The notes under the pieces are model-generated. The model had not been told where the DNA came from, made no database searches, and saw only the letters and a program-made list of their open reading frames with translations. 64,000 nucleotides of DNA from Neocallimastix lanati (nom. inval.) (Eukaryota > Neocallimastigomycota > Neocallimastigomycetes > Neocallimastigales > Neocallimastigaceae): contig JACVTC010000001.1 in NCBI GenBank assembly GCA_016946835.1, positions 1,442,501 to 1,506,500 of the forward strand, given 5' to 3'. A program made the position numbers and the translations under genes. Of the stretch, positions 11,835-21,365 are shown one piece after another; the stretch's first letter is position 1; every line of letters starts with the position of its first letter.

Positions 11835-13613
11835 ATGCTCGCTCCAATTCAATCTATTGCTCGCCCAGTATCTTCAATTCTTCCAGCTACTGGTGCTTTA
11901 GTTGCTAAGAGAACTTTCTTCGCCCCATCTGAGGTTTACAACAAGAAGCAAGTCATTATTACTAAGAAGACTGGTTTAGATATTCTTAATGATCCAAAGT
12001 TAAATAAGGGTTCCGCTTTCACTGCTGACGAAAAGGATCGTCTCGGTATTCGTGGTTTAGTTCCACCAAGACCACAAACTCTTGAAGCTCAATACAAGCG
12101 TTGTAAGACCAACCTTGACAAGATTTCTGATCCTCTCGAAAAGTTCATTTATCTTAACCACCTTCAAAACCGTAATGAAACTCTTTACTACAAGATGATT
12201 CTTGAAAATTTCGTTGAACTTGCTCCAATTATTTATACTCCAGTTGTTGGTGAAGCTTGTCAAAAGTTCCACAAGATTTTCACCCAAACCAGAGGTATGT
12301 ACTTCTCTACTGCTGATCGTGGTCAAATGTCCGCTGTTGCTGCTAACTGGCCATACGATAATGTTGATGTTATTGTCGTTACTGATGGTTCTCGTATCCT
12401 TGGCCTTGGTGACCTTGGTGCTGGTGGTATGCAAATTCCAATTGGTAAGCTTACTCTTTACGTCTGTGGTGGTGGTATTAACCCACGTAACGTCCTTCCA
12501 ATTGTTCTTGATGTTGGTACCAACAACAAGGAACTCTTAAACGATCCACTCTACCTCGGTATGCAACACCCACGTCTTCAAGGTGAAGAATTCCATGCTT
12601 TCGTTGACGAATGGGTTTCTGCCATTACTGACCGTTTCCCAAAGGCTGTCATCCAATTCGAAGATTTCATGATGCCAAATGCTCTTGACTTACTTCTTAA
12701 GTACAAGGACCAAATCTGTATGTTTAACGATGATATTCAATCTACTGGTGCCATTACTCTTGCTTCCGTTCTTGCTACTATGAGAGCTCGTGGAGGTACA
12801 TTCGCTGATATTAAGAAGGAAACCTTCTTATGTCTTGGTGCTGGTTCCTCTGGTGTTGGTGTTTGTGAAACTATTGTTGACTGTATTGTTGCTGAAGGTG
12901 CTACTCGTGAAGAAGCCTACGCCCAATTCTACATGTTCGATCACAAGGGTCTTTTAGGTAAGGGTCGTGACGATTTATTACCATCTCAACAAGTCTTTAT
13001 GCGTAAGGAATATCCAGGTGGTAAGACTCCAGCTGAAATGTTAGAAAAGATTAAGCCAACTTGTCTTCTTGGTCTTTCTACTTGTCCAAAGCTTTTCACC
13101 AAGGAAATGCTTAGCTTCGTCTCCTCTTACTGTGAAAAGCCAGGTATTTTCCCACTTTCTAACCCAACTTCTCGTTCTGAATGTACTGCTGAAGAAGCTG
13201 TTGAATTCACCAACGGTAACCTTATCTTTGCTTCTGGTTCTCCATTCGATCCAGTTGAATGGAAGGGTAAGACCATTCAAACTAACCAATGTAACAACTC
13301 CTACTCCTTCCCAGGTATTGGTTTAGGTCTTGTTTCTTCTCGTTCCACTCGTGTTCCATTCGAAACCTTCCAAGTATGTGCTCGTGTTATTGCTTCCCTT
13401 GGTACTCCAGAAATGCTTGCTACTGGTAAGATCTTCCCAGATCTTGACAACCTTCGTGCTGTTTCTCTTGAAGTCGGTATTGAAGTTGCTAAGATGGCCG
13501 AACGTATGAACATTGCTACTCAATTCCCACCAAAGGGTATGGACTGGAGAGAATGGTTAAAGCACAACATGTGGCAACCAGAATACCCACACATTGTTGT
13601 TAAGAACCTTTAA
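11835..13613 (+). CDS. Hydrogenosomal malic enzyme (NAD(P)-dependent)
   Basis: Oxidative decarboxylation of malate to pyruvate and CO2 with reduction of NAD(P); in anaerobic fungi this feeds pyruvate and reducing power into the hydrogenosome. The protein has 592 residues and no intron. Residues 1-27 form an amphipathic Arg/Lys/Ser/Ala presequence without acidic residues (MLAPIQSIARPVSS...AKR-TFF), matching the mitochondrial-like hydrogenosomal leader described for Neocallimastix malic enzyme. Family motifs in order: YTPVVGEAC (134-142), GLGDLGAGGM (190-199), metal-site QFEDF (274-278) and FNDD (297-300), Rossmann GAGSSGVG (335-342), PLSNPTSRSEC (440-450), and the NQCNNSYSFPGIGLG region (484-498). 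Codon use is extreme: Lys is essentially always AAG, Gly GGT and Pro CCA, unlike all other genes here, which favour AAA. This implies very high expression. The first ATG is chosen because it begins the leader. Confidence 0.97.
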   Translation: MLAPIQSIARPVSSILPATGALVAKRTFFAPSEVYNKKQVIITKKTGLDILNDPKLNKGSAFTADEKDRLGIRGLVPPRPQTLEAQYKRCKTNLDKISDPLEKFIYLNHLQNRNETLYYKMILENFVELAPIIYTPVVGEACQKFHKIFTQTRGMYFSTADRGQMSAVAANWPYDNVDVIVVTDGSRILGLGDLGAGGMQIPIGKLTLYVCGGGINPRNVLPIVLDVGTNNKELLNDPLYLGMQHPRLQGEEFHAFVDEWVSAITDRFPKAVIQFEDFMMPNALDLLLKYKDQICMFNDDIQSTGAITLASVLATMRARGGTFADIKKETFLCLGAGSSGVGVCETIVDCIVAEGATREEAYAQFYMFDHKGLLGKGRDDLLPSQQVFMRKEYPGGKTPAEMLEKIKPTCLLGLSTCPKLFTKEMLSFVSSYCEKPGIFPLSNPTSRSECTAEEAVEFTNGNLIFASGSPFDPVEWKGKTIQTNQCNNSYSFPGIGLGLVSSRSTRVPFETFQVCARVIASLGTPEMLATGKIFPDLDNLRAVSLEVGIEVAKMAERMNIATQFPPKGMDWREWLKHNMWQPEYPHIVVKNL

Positions 13614-14339
13614 ATAATTTGAAGATGTGCAATTTTAATAAAATAATATAAATTTTACTTTTTTTTAATTTTTAAATTTAAATATTTAGAATAAATTGTA
13701 TTAATGTTTTTTTTTAATTTAGAGAAAAAGTAAAGATTTTATATTTATATAAATTTATCAAAAAATTAAATAATGAATAATTTTTCTTTATTATGAGAGA
13801 AATGAACCTATTATTTAATTGAATTTTAATACATAATTTAATATATTTAATAAAAAATTAGAAGTAAATAAAAGTACAAAAGGAGAATTTATGAATATTT
13901 TTGATAGGAAATAAAACATAATTTTTTTTAGTAAAAACCATAAAATAACAATAAAAATAGTAAAATAAATTAACCAAATTAGAATTATATTCCCCAAATT
14001 AAAAAAAGAAAAATAAAACAAATAATAAAAAATAATAATAAAAAAAATATTAAAATTAATAATTTGAAGTTTTTTTTTTTTCTTTTTATATATAGTTTTC
14101 ATTTTTTTTTATAATTTTTAAATTTAAATTATTTATTATTATATTATCATTTTAATTAGTTACATTATATGTGTGAGTTAATATTATGGAGAAAACTTAT
14201 GGTTGAAAAAGATGAAGTAAATAAAATAAGAATTTAAATTTTATTTATTTAATTTTTTTTTTTTTTTAAATATTTAATGAATGAGTATTAAGAATTTTCA
14301 ATTAGTCGTGCTTAAAACAACAGCAAAAGTAGATAAATT
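13614..14339. other. 3' flank of malic enzyme, AT-rich
   Basis: Contains the presumed 3' UTR and polyadenylation region of malic enzyme. The minus-strand open frame at 13815-14102 is Phe/Ile/Tyr/Lys-rich low-complexity and is not credible. Nothing else is recognised before the first LINE fragment. Confidence 0.6.
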
Positions 14340-14494
14340 TAAAAATATGTCAAATTCTCCAATATTCGGAATCTTTTAATATTATGAAAGGAGTTAGACA
14401 AGGTTGCCCACTATCACCAATTCTTTACAATCTTTTTATTAATGACATTTTTAATGATGTTTCAGAGCGTCGACGTCGTACTGATAAGGCATAA
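14340..14494 (+). mobile_element. LINE fragment: RT box joined to terminal box
   Basis: The frame ending at TAA 14492-14494 reads FNIMKGVRQGCPLSPILYN then LFINDIFNDV. This is the reverse transcriptase block just before the catalytic FADD. It runs without interruption into SERRRRTDKA, whose DNA (14464-14491) is the GC-rich terminal box found at the ends of the other copies. Everything between the RT block and the end of the ORF, several hundred codons, is missing. It is read in a different frame from the box in the longer copies. Confidence 0.7.
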
Positions 14495-17266
14495 TGATAA
14501 TACAGGATCGTCCTCTATATCCTGCTTATATTAAGAAATTATCACATGAAAAACATTTATTTTATAAAAGGATTAAAAATTTTAAACTTAGTAATGATTT
14601 GTCTAATCTTCAAGAATTTTGTGATCTCTCAAAAGAATATAGAGTTCTTTCTGATTATATCATTAGTATTAAAAGAAATATTAGGATTATTAGATTTAAA
14701 AATTTGATTCATTCCATCGGCGAATGTTTCTTAAAAAATGATGCCCAGCGTGGTTGGTCTGGACTTAAGAAAATCTCTAAACCTTCTTACTCTCCTTCCC
14801 AATCACCTGTATACATTAAAGATAAAGAAGGTAATGTTCTAGTATCTCAAGAAGATCAACTCAATCGTTTTGCAAAACACTATGAAGAACTTGCTTCTGA
14901 TATAACTGGTCACAGTCTTAATGAAAATTATTGGAAAAGAATACTTAATAATTCTTCTACTCCTCAGGAATCATGGGATATTAATCAACCTATTTCCATG
15001 TCAGAAATTCATTCAACTGTTCTTTCAATGAAAAATAACAAAGCACCTGGTCCTGATGGTATACCTACAGAATTTTTTAAAGCATTTTTTAATTCTGAGA
15101 GTAGTACTTCTTCTCAGGATGACTCTAATCAAGAGGTTACTTATTCCGATTGTGCAAAGTGTCTGTTATTACTTTTTAATAAAATTTGGGATGGTGACTT
15201 TCCTAATGAATGGAACTCTGCTTCTATTGTTTCTATTCCTAAAAAAGGGGATCTTTCAGATTGTAATAATTATCGTAGTATTTCACTCATCAATGTAGGT
15301 TTAAAAATTCTATCAAAAATTGTCACTAAAAGAATATCGGACTATGCTTTTTCTAATGGAATAATTAGACCTGAACAGTTTGGTTTTAGAAATAAAGAAG
15401 AATGTATTAGTTTATTTGTATCCATTCGTGAAATTTGTCAAAGAAGAAAATTTAAGGATAAATTTACCTTTCTTGCCTTTCTTGACTTTAAAAAAGCTTA
15501 TGATTCAGTTCCAATTTACAATATACTTACTAAACTAAATAATCTTGGTATTCGTGGTAAATGCCTTCAATTCATTACTAATCTTTACCTTACCTCGAAA
15601 GCTCGTGTAAACTTTAATGGTAAACTTTCAAAAGAATTTCCAATACACCGTGGTGTTCGCCAAGGGTGTCCTCTCTCACCTATTTTATTCAATATATTTA
15701 TCAATGATATTTTTGATAAATGTAAAAGTTAGGGTGTGATTACTGAAAAGAAAAAGTGTTGTGGTGGATTATTTGCTGATGATATTGTATTATTAGCTCC
15801 TACAAAATCTTCACTTAAAAACCTTTTGAATATCGCTCATGATTGGGGTATTAAAAATGAAATGACCTTTGGAATCAATAAATGCGCTACACTAGTTGTT
15901 AAACCAAAGAATTTTATACCTTCAAGACATTATGAAAATCCTACTTTTAGACTTGGTATGAACTATATACCAAGCACTAATCAATATACATATCTTGGTA
16001 TACCTTTTAATGAATCGTTGGATTTAAAACCTATTATTGCTAAGATGAATAATAAAATTAATTATACAGTTAACTCTTTCTTTAGATTTTTAACCAATAG
16101 GAATGTTCCTTTCTACTTTAAAACTCGTATACTAGTTTCTTTTGTCCTTAGTTCAGTTCTTTATTATGCTCCCTTACTTGGTTCAAATAAAAAGAATACT
16201 GAAAAAGCTCAAACTGCTTTTAATCGAGGTTTGTATTGGAGTTTCGGGTTTAAAAATAAAACCTCCAATACTTCAATTTACAATATGTCTAAGGAACTTT
16301 CTATACCTCCTATAGCTAGTCTTTGTGCTAAGGCGATGATTCGATGCTTTAAAAAGTGGAAAGATTCTTCTTGTATTATTTCTCATTTAGTCAAAAATAT
16401 ACCTACACTTTTTCACTATTCATGGACGAAAAAAGCACGGAATTTAGCAGTACACAAGCACAATAATAAACTTCCTGGAGAAATAAGGAAGTTTTACTGG
16501 GAAAATATTCATTACTCAAGCACTCCTGCGATCAGATCTACAAAATACAAGAAATTTAAATATGGTTTTAAAAAATTTATTCAACGTCTATCACTTAAAT
16601 ATTCACAATTTTCTCTTGGATTTTTTTGGATTGGACGAATTAAATGTGGATTCAAATTTGATGTAAAAACGTATGTTAAAAGTAATCTAGTATAAAAAAA
16701 TTGCCCAACATACTGCCCTTGTTGTGGTGAGAGTAACAGCATACCTAGTTTTACACACTGGATACTTTTATGTCCTAAATTTGAAGAATTTAGGCAACAT
16801 TTCATTCCCTTTGTTGATGAAATTTTTATTAATTTTTCTCTAATTGTTCATGAGAAATCATTGAACATTCCTGATGATAAAGAGGAAGATTTTGATGATA
16901 ATATCAATTTTTACGTGCTGTGTCTCCTTCTTGGCGGAAATGCAGTATTTGAAATCTTAAAGATCGGCTCGGGGGAAAGAAGGCGATTTATTAATAATAT
17001 TTTTCAATCACCTTCGAACGAGTCTTCTTTCCCGATTTCATATTTTGTGGGGCTTGCGGAATTCCTTACTAACGTTATGCCTATTGTGATTGGAGATTTT
17101 TACACCATGATCGATTTGTATAGTGTTAGACCTACCGTTGTCAAGAGCGTCGACGTCGTAACGATAAGGCAAAGAAGAAATTCTGATACAGATTCGAATG
17201 ATAAGAGTTATCTTCGATGAATGGGAAGAGTTAGAGGCCTTTTCGTCCTCGAATCTCATAACGTAG
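14494..17266 (+). pseudogene. LINE reverse transcriptase ORF, broken by two stops and a frameshift
   Basis: The longest copy. One frame runs from 14494 to 17220, interrupted by TAG at 15730-15732 and TAA at 16693-16695. It then shifts by one base near 17200 to reach the matching C-terminal end (EEW-type block) at about 17266. Content in order: linker and thumb-proximal region, NNKAPGPDGIPTEF, SLINVGLKILSKIVTKR, PEQFGFR, FLDFKKAYDSV, HRGVRQGCPLSPILFNIFIN, catalytic GLFADDIVLLAP, TYLGIPF, a CCHC zinc knuckle Cx2Cx10Hx4C at about 16714-16773, a LLGG block, and YFVGLAEFLTNV. The 3' UTR ends in a 38-base poly-A at 17369-17406. The N-terminal endonuclease is absent; the apparent start ATG at 14494 is simply the first one after the junction. 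Non-functional as it stands. Confidence 0.88.
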
Positions 17267-17363
17267 TTTTTTAATATTAATATAAAAAAAAAAAAATTTC
17301 ATGTATTTAAACTTCATGTATTTCTTAAAAAAAAAAATATTATTAAATAAAGTTTATTCCTAG

Positions 17364-17406
<43 letters not shown>

Positions 17407-17409
<3 letters not shown>

Positions 17410-18322
17410 CTGAGAAAACTAGAGAATATCTTAAGCTAAATTATAAATATCCTGAATTTAGCATTGGCTTCCGATGGGTACTTCGTGCCAGATGTGGATA
17501 TAAATTCGATGCTCGTGTTGCCAAAGACGCCAAAATGATTGAAGAAGACTGTCCTGAAAGGTGTCCTTGTTGTTATTGAAAAGATAGTAATCCTCGATTG
17601 GAACATTGGTTTTCTAAATGCTATCTTTTCCGTGAATTTCGAATGAAATATTTTAAGGATATTGAAATTCTTTATGAAATATTTTATATTATTTTAAAAT
17701 ATTGTCCAATATCTAATAGTAATGTAGACACTTTTATCACAGATATGATTAATATAGAATTAAGTTCTGATTCTGATAGTAGTAACGAAGTATATAATAT
17801 TAATAATATTAACAATAGAAATAATATTGTTAATAATAGTAGAAATAGTGATAGTGTAAATAGAATTATTAATATTAGAAATAGTGAAAATTATAATATC
17901 GTTACTTCTAATTCAGTGAATAGTTCAATTGGTGAAAATCGTGGTAATTTAAGTAATTTTCTGAATAATGAGTGTGTAAATATATATGTGACGTGTTACC
18001 GATTGTATAACTTTCTTCTTGGTGGAAGGGATGCAGATATAATAGATTTAAATTATAAAAAGGAATGGAATATTTTGTTTAAGAACCAAATTATTTCTGG
18101 TGATTATTCAAAAACGCCGTTCTTGGTGCGATCTGTGGCTCTCTTTACAGAAATTATGCCTCGGGCTAGTACTCGGTAAGGGTTACTATTCCGAAAGTAT
18201 AAGCCCAAACTAACCAGGAGCGTCAACGCTGAAAATGCAGTAAGACAGGCTAGCAGGGCCAATGCCTCTGAAGGAGAAGACCATAATTTCTTTAAAAAGA
18301 TTATTCTCTGAAGAATTTTCAA
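17407..18322 (+). pseudogene. 5'-truncated LINE C-terminal fragment, second subfamily
   Basis: It begins directly after the poly-A of the preceding copy. It reads SEKTREYLKLNYKYPEF, then FRWVLRARCGYKFDA, then a CCHC-type knuckle (CPERCPCC... HWFSKC) with a TGA at 17577-17579. An Asn/Ser-rich insertion follows, not present in the other copies, then YNFLLGGRDADII and PFLVRSVALFTEIMP. After a TAA at 18177-18179 the same frame continues TRSVNAENAVRQASRANASEG to about 18294. The knuckle, LLGG block and terminal SVNAE box match the other copies in order. No poly-A follows; it is joined directly to the next fragment. Confidence 0.75.
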
Positions 18323-20098
18323 TTAATCAGGATGCTAGACAAGGATGCCATCTCTCTCCTATTTTATTCAATTTGTTCATTAATGATGTACTGGATAATT
18401 GTGATAAGTATGGTTGTATATTTAGATTCTCAATACTGTTGTAGTGGACTTTTTGCGGATGATATTGTTTTAGTTGCTCCATCTAAACAAGCTCTTAAGA
18501 AAATTTTGAATAAGGTTTATGAATGGGCTATTAAAAATGAAATGACTTTTGGAATTAATAAGTGTGCTACTCTTGTTGTAAAACCTATTAACTTTGTTAA
18601 ACCGATAAATTATGAAGATCCATCTTTCTTTATTGGTAGTAACAAATTACCTAAAACTGACAACTATACTTATCTTGGTATTCCTTTTGATGAATCTTTA
18701 TCATTGAAACCTATACAATCCAAATTAAACAGTAATTTAAATGTTAAGTTAAATTCGTTCTTTCGATTTCTTATTAATAAATCTATTCCTCTCTTATTGA
18801 ATATGTTTTAATTTCCTTTATTCTTAGTCTTGCTTTATATTATTATGCTCCTCTCTTTGGTTCAAACAAGAGCAGATGCTCTAAAGCTCAAAAAAAAAAA
18901 ATTACTAATCGAGGACTTTATCGGAGTTATGGATTTAAATCTTGTAATTCTTATGTTAGTCTCTATGATATTACTCTTGAATTGAGAATACCTCCTCTTT
19001 CAGCTATCTGTGCTATATCTCAATTAATGCTGCTTTAGAAAATGGAAAAAATTCATCATGTATTATTAATTATCTCATTAATAATATTCCAACTATGTCA
19101 CATTACTTATTGGACTAAAGAATCAAGGACTTTAGATAAGAAATTAAATGGTAAAAAAACAAGTGAAATAAAATAGTTTTATTGGGAAAGAGATGTTTTT
19201 CAAACCCTCAAAAGCTAAAAAAGCAATTATTTACAAGGAGAATGATTTTGGATTTATTTCAGAAATCAGAAACTTAACTTTTCAATATCCTAAGTATCAA
19301 TTGGGATTCTTTTGGATTTCTCGAATTAGGTGTGGTTTTAAATTTGACATTAGTATTTCCATTAAAAGAAAAATCGTTTCAGAAGATTGCCCTAAATGTT
19401 GCCCTTGTTGTGGTGTTAGTGTAACTAGCTTTTCTCATTGGATCTTTGCCTGTAAAGAATTGGAAAATTACAGAAATAAATCTTTACCTTTTCTAGATGA
19501 TCTCTTTTTGAAGTTTGCAATGATAATTGAACAAAAATCCTTGGTTGTTTCTTTAGATTCAGAAAAGGATTATGATAATAATATTTATTATTATATATTG
19601 AGTGCACTTCTTGGTGGGCGTTCAATATATTCAAAAATTAAAGTTAATAATGGGGAACAAAGACAATTAGTTGACAATATTTTTAAACAAAGTTCAACTT
19701 CGTCAACTGTTCCGTATTTTGTGGGGATTGCGGAGTTTCTAACAAACGTAATACCATTAATTTGTCAATCTTTTAGTTTGATGATGAAATGGTATTCCGT
19801 TGAATCTACCGTTGCCAAGAGCGTCGACGTCGAAATGATAAGGCATGGATTTTCACCTCCAGATACAGATTCGATTGATAACACTAATACTGAAATTATT
19901 ACTCACAATAATGGACGTGGTGTTATTATCGAGGAATGGGAAAAGTTAGAGGCTATTGCTTCTAACGCACTTTTCTAATTTTATAATATATAATATTTTA
20001 TTTCATGTATTTTATTTGTTATTTTTTCATTTAATTTCATGTAATTTTATTATTATTATAAATTAAATAAAGTTTTCTCTAAGTCCAAAAAAAAAAAA
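18295..20098 (+). pseudogene. 5'-truncated LINE with RT, zinc knuckle and poly-A
   Basis: Starts inside the RT domain (EEFSINQDARQGCHLSP, ILFNLFINDVLDNC). It shifts frame near 18435 to CCSGLFADDIVLVAPSK and is further shifted and eroded between 18811 and 19190. From 19193 to 19978 it is open, with YQLGFFWISRIRCGFKFD, the CCHC knuckle CCPCCGVSVTSFSHWIFAC (Cx2Cx8Hx4C), LLGGRS, VPYFVGIAEFLTNV, AKSVDVEMIRHG and EEWEKLEAIASNALF. The 3' UTR ends AATAAAGTTTTCTCTAAGTCC plus poly-A at 20098. The RT half is a pseudogene; the C-terminal 261 codons are intact. Confidence 0.82.
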
Positions 20099-20289
20099 AC
20101 TTTTGAACTTATTTTTTATTCTTTATTACATTACATTAAATTTTTATGATTAATTAAAATTTGTTTTTTTTTATTATTATTTTTTATTTTAATCTTTTAC
20201 TTAACATTAAAAAATGTAATACATAAAAATATAATTATCTATTTAATAAAGTATTGGAAGTGTATTCTCTTCCTAGTCTAAAAAAAAAG
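20099..20289 (+). mobile_element. LINE 3' end only
   Basis: A short AT-rich segment ending in the shared 3' signature CTCTTCCTAGTCT followed by an A-run. No coding sequence survives. It is interpreted as a severely 5'-truncated insertion of the same LINE family. Confidence 0.55.
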
Positions 20290-20673
20290 GCTAGCAGGGC
20301 AAATGCCTTTGAAGGAAAAGACTATAATTTCTATCAGATAGTCAATTCAAACTCTAATCCATAAAGAATTGAAGGAAAAGACTATAATTTCTATCAGATA
20401 GTCAATTCAAACTCTAATCCATAAAGAAATGAGGTTCGTTGCATATGAACTTTTTTCTAAATTTATTTATACATTTAATTTTGGATATTACTTTTTATTT
20501 AACGTAATTTATTTTAAATATTATTAAGTTCTAATTAGACAAATGATATTTACTTTTTTATTAATTCTTTGTTTTTAATTTTAAAATTAAATATATTCAT
20601 GTAATTAATAAACTAATAAATAAATAAAAATTAAAGTTCCCAATAATTGCAGCTGTAAAAAAAAAAAAAAAAT
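20289..20673 (+). mobile_element. LINE C-terminal tail plus 3' UTR
   Basis: Begins with KASRANAFEGKDYNFYQIV, which matches the C-terminal tail of the 17407-18294 fragment (QASRANASEGEDHNFF). It then stops, carries a 60-bp tandem duplication, and ends in a poly-A at about 20656-20673 preceded by GTTCCCAATAATTGCAGCTG. This 3' end differs from the CTAGTCT tails, consistent with a second subfamily. Confidence 0.6.
20309..20428 (+). repeat. Perfect 60-bp tandem duplication
   Basis: 20309-20368 and 20369-20428 are identical. The unit carries the codons for the tail EGKDYNFYQIVNSNSNP and its stop, so the tail is encoded twice, with the second copy after a stop codon. It looks recent because no base differs. 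Confidence 0.95.
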
Positions 20674-21365
20674 TAAAGAAAAAAAAAATAGTGGATTTTT
20701 AGCTTTAGATGAGCTACAATTTAATACTGAGGAACTAAGACATTTAAAAAGAACTTCTATTAAAGAGTTCTCTGTCTATATAGTTAGTCTCGCGGATTAA
20801 TTAAATAGTACTAAACCAGCAATTAGAAGCTTTTTTGAGTTATTCTTTCATTAGTTATAGTAAAAAAAACCCTTCACAACCAAGAGAGTCAACGTCGAAC
20901 TGACAATGGAAATGAAGAACCTTTACTACTAGCCATTCTAGTACATCAAACACAAATATTATTATTTTTTACACAATAAATTAACGGAAATTGAATTTCT
21001 TGAGAAGGAAATAAGGTAAACTTCTTACAACATCTTTTGATAATATTTCTCTTGGTTTGAGGGAGAGTTTAGTGGTTTCCACACTATCTACTTTACTGAT
21101 GTTACTTCTTTGCTTTATTTTTATTAAAACATTTTGGAATAAAATAATTTCTATTCGTATCATGATACCATAATAACTTTTAAGTTTTCTCTTTAATTTC
21201 ATTATATTTAATTTTATTTTTTTATTAAATTTTATTTCTAATATTTTTTTATTTGATATATTTTTTAATATATATATGTACTTATTTATAATGCATTTTT
21301 GCAATTAATATTAAATAATTAAAAATAAAGAAATATAAGTGTAATCTCTTCCTAGTCTAAAAAGA
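20674..21365 (+). mobile_element. Eroded LINE 3' fragment
   Basis: Contains a GC-rich box AGAGAGTCAACGTCG at about 20883-20897, in the frame TKRVNVELTM, like SVDV in other copies. Several frame breaks are present. The 3' end is CTCTTCCTAGTCT followed by an A-rich run at about 21345-21365. The minus-strand open frame at 20981-21304 is not supported as a gene. Confidence 0.55.

Larger units (their letters stand above)
14340..21365 (+). mobile_element. Head-to-tail array of truncated LINE retrotransposon copies
   Basis: At least seven pieces of related non-LTR retrotransposons lie end to end in the same orientation: 14340-14494, 14494-17406, 17407-18294, 18295-20098, 20099-20289, 20289-20673 and 20674-21365. 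Most end in a poly-A run. Four tails (near 17370, 20090, 20280, 21355) are preceded by closely related 3' ends, of the form AATAAAGT... followed by CTAGTCT or AAGTCC and the A-run. All are 5'-truncated: no apurinic endonuclease domain is visible in any copy. The GC content is higher than in flanking DNA. Confidence 0.85.

Noticed and set aside
12057-13523. Several open frames antisense or out of frame to malic enzyme
   Set aside because: They are shadows created by the strong codon bias of the malic enzyme gene, which alone shows family motifs.
13815-14102. Minus-strand 95-codon open frame
   Set aside because: Low-complexity Phe/Ile/Tyr/Lys translation of AT-rich DNA; no splice context or domain.
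14494-14496. ATG at 14494 as the true LINE ORF start
   Set aside because: It lies exactly at the junction with the preceding fragment, and the normal upstream endonuclease region is missing, so it is a truncation point.
15730-16695. Possible programmed stop-codon readthrough in the LINE ORF
   Set aside because: The two stops differ (TAG and TAA), sit at positions open in the sister copy, and the copy also has a frameshift near 17200. Ordinary decay explains it.
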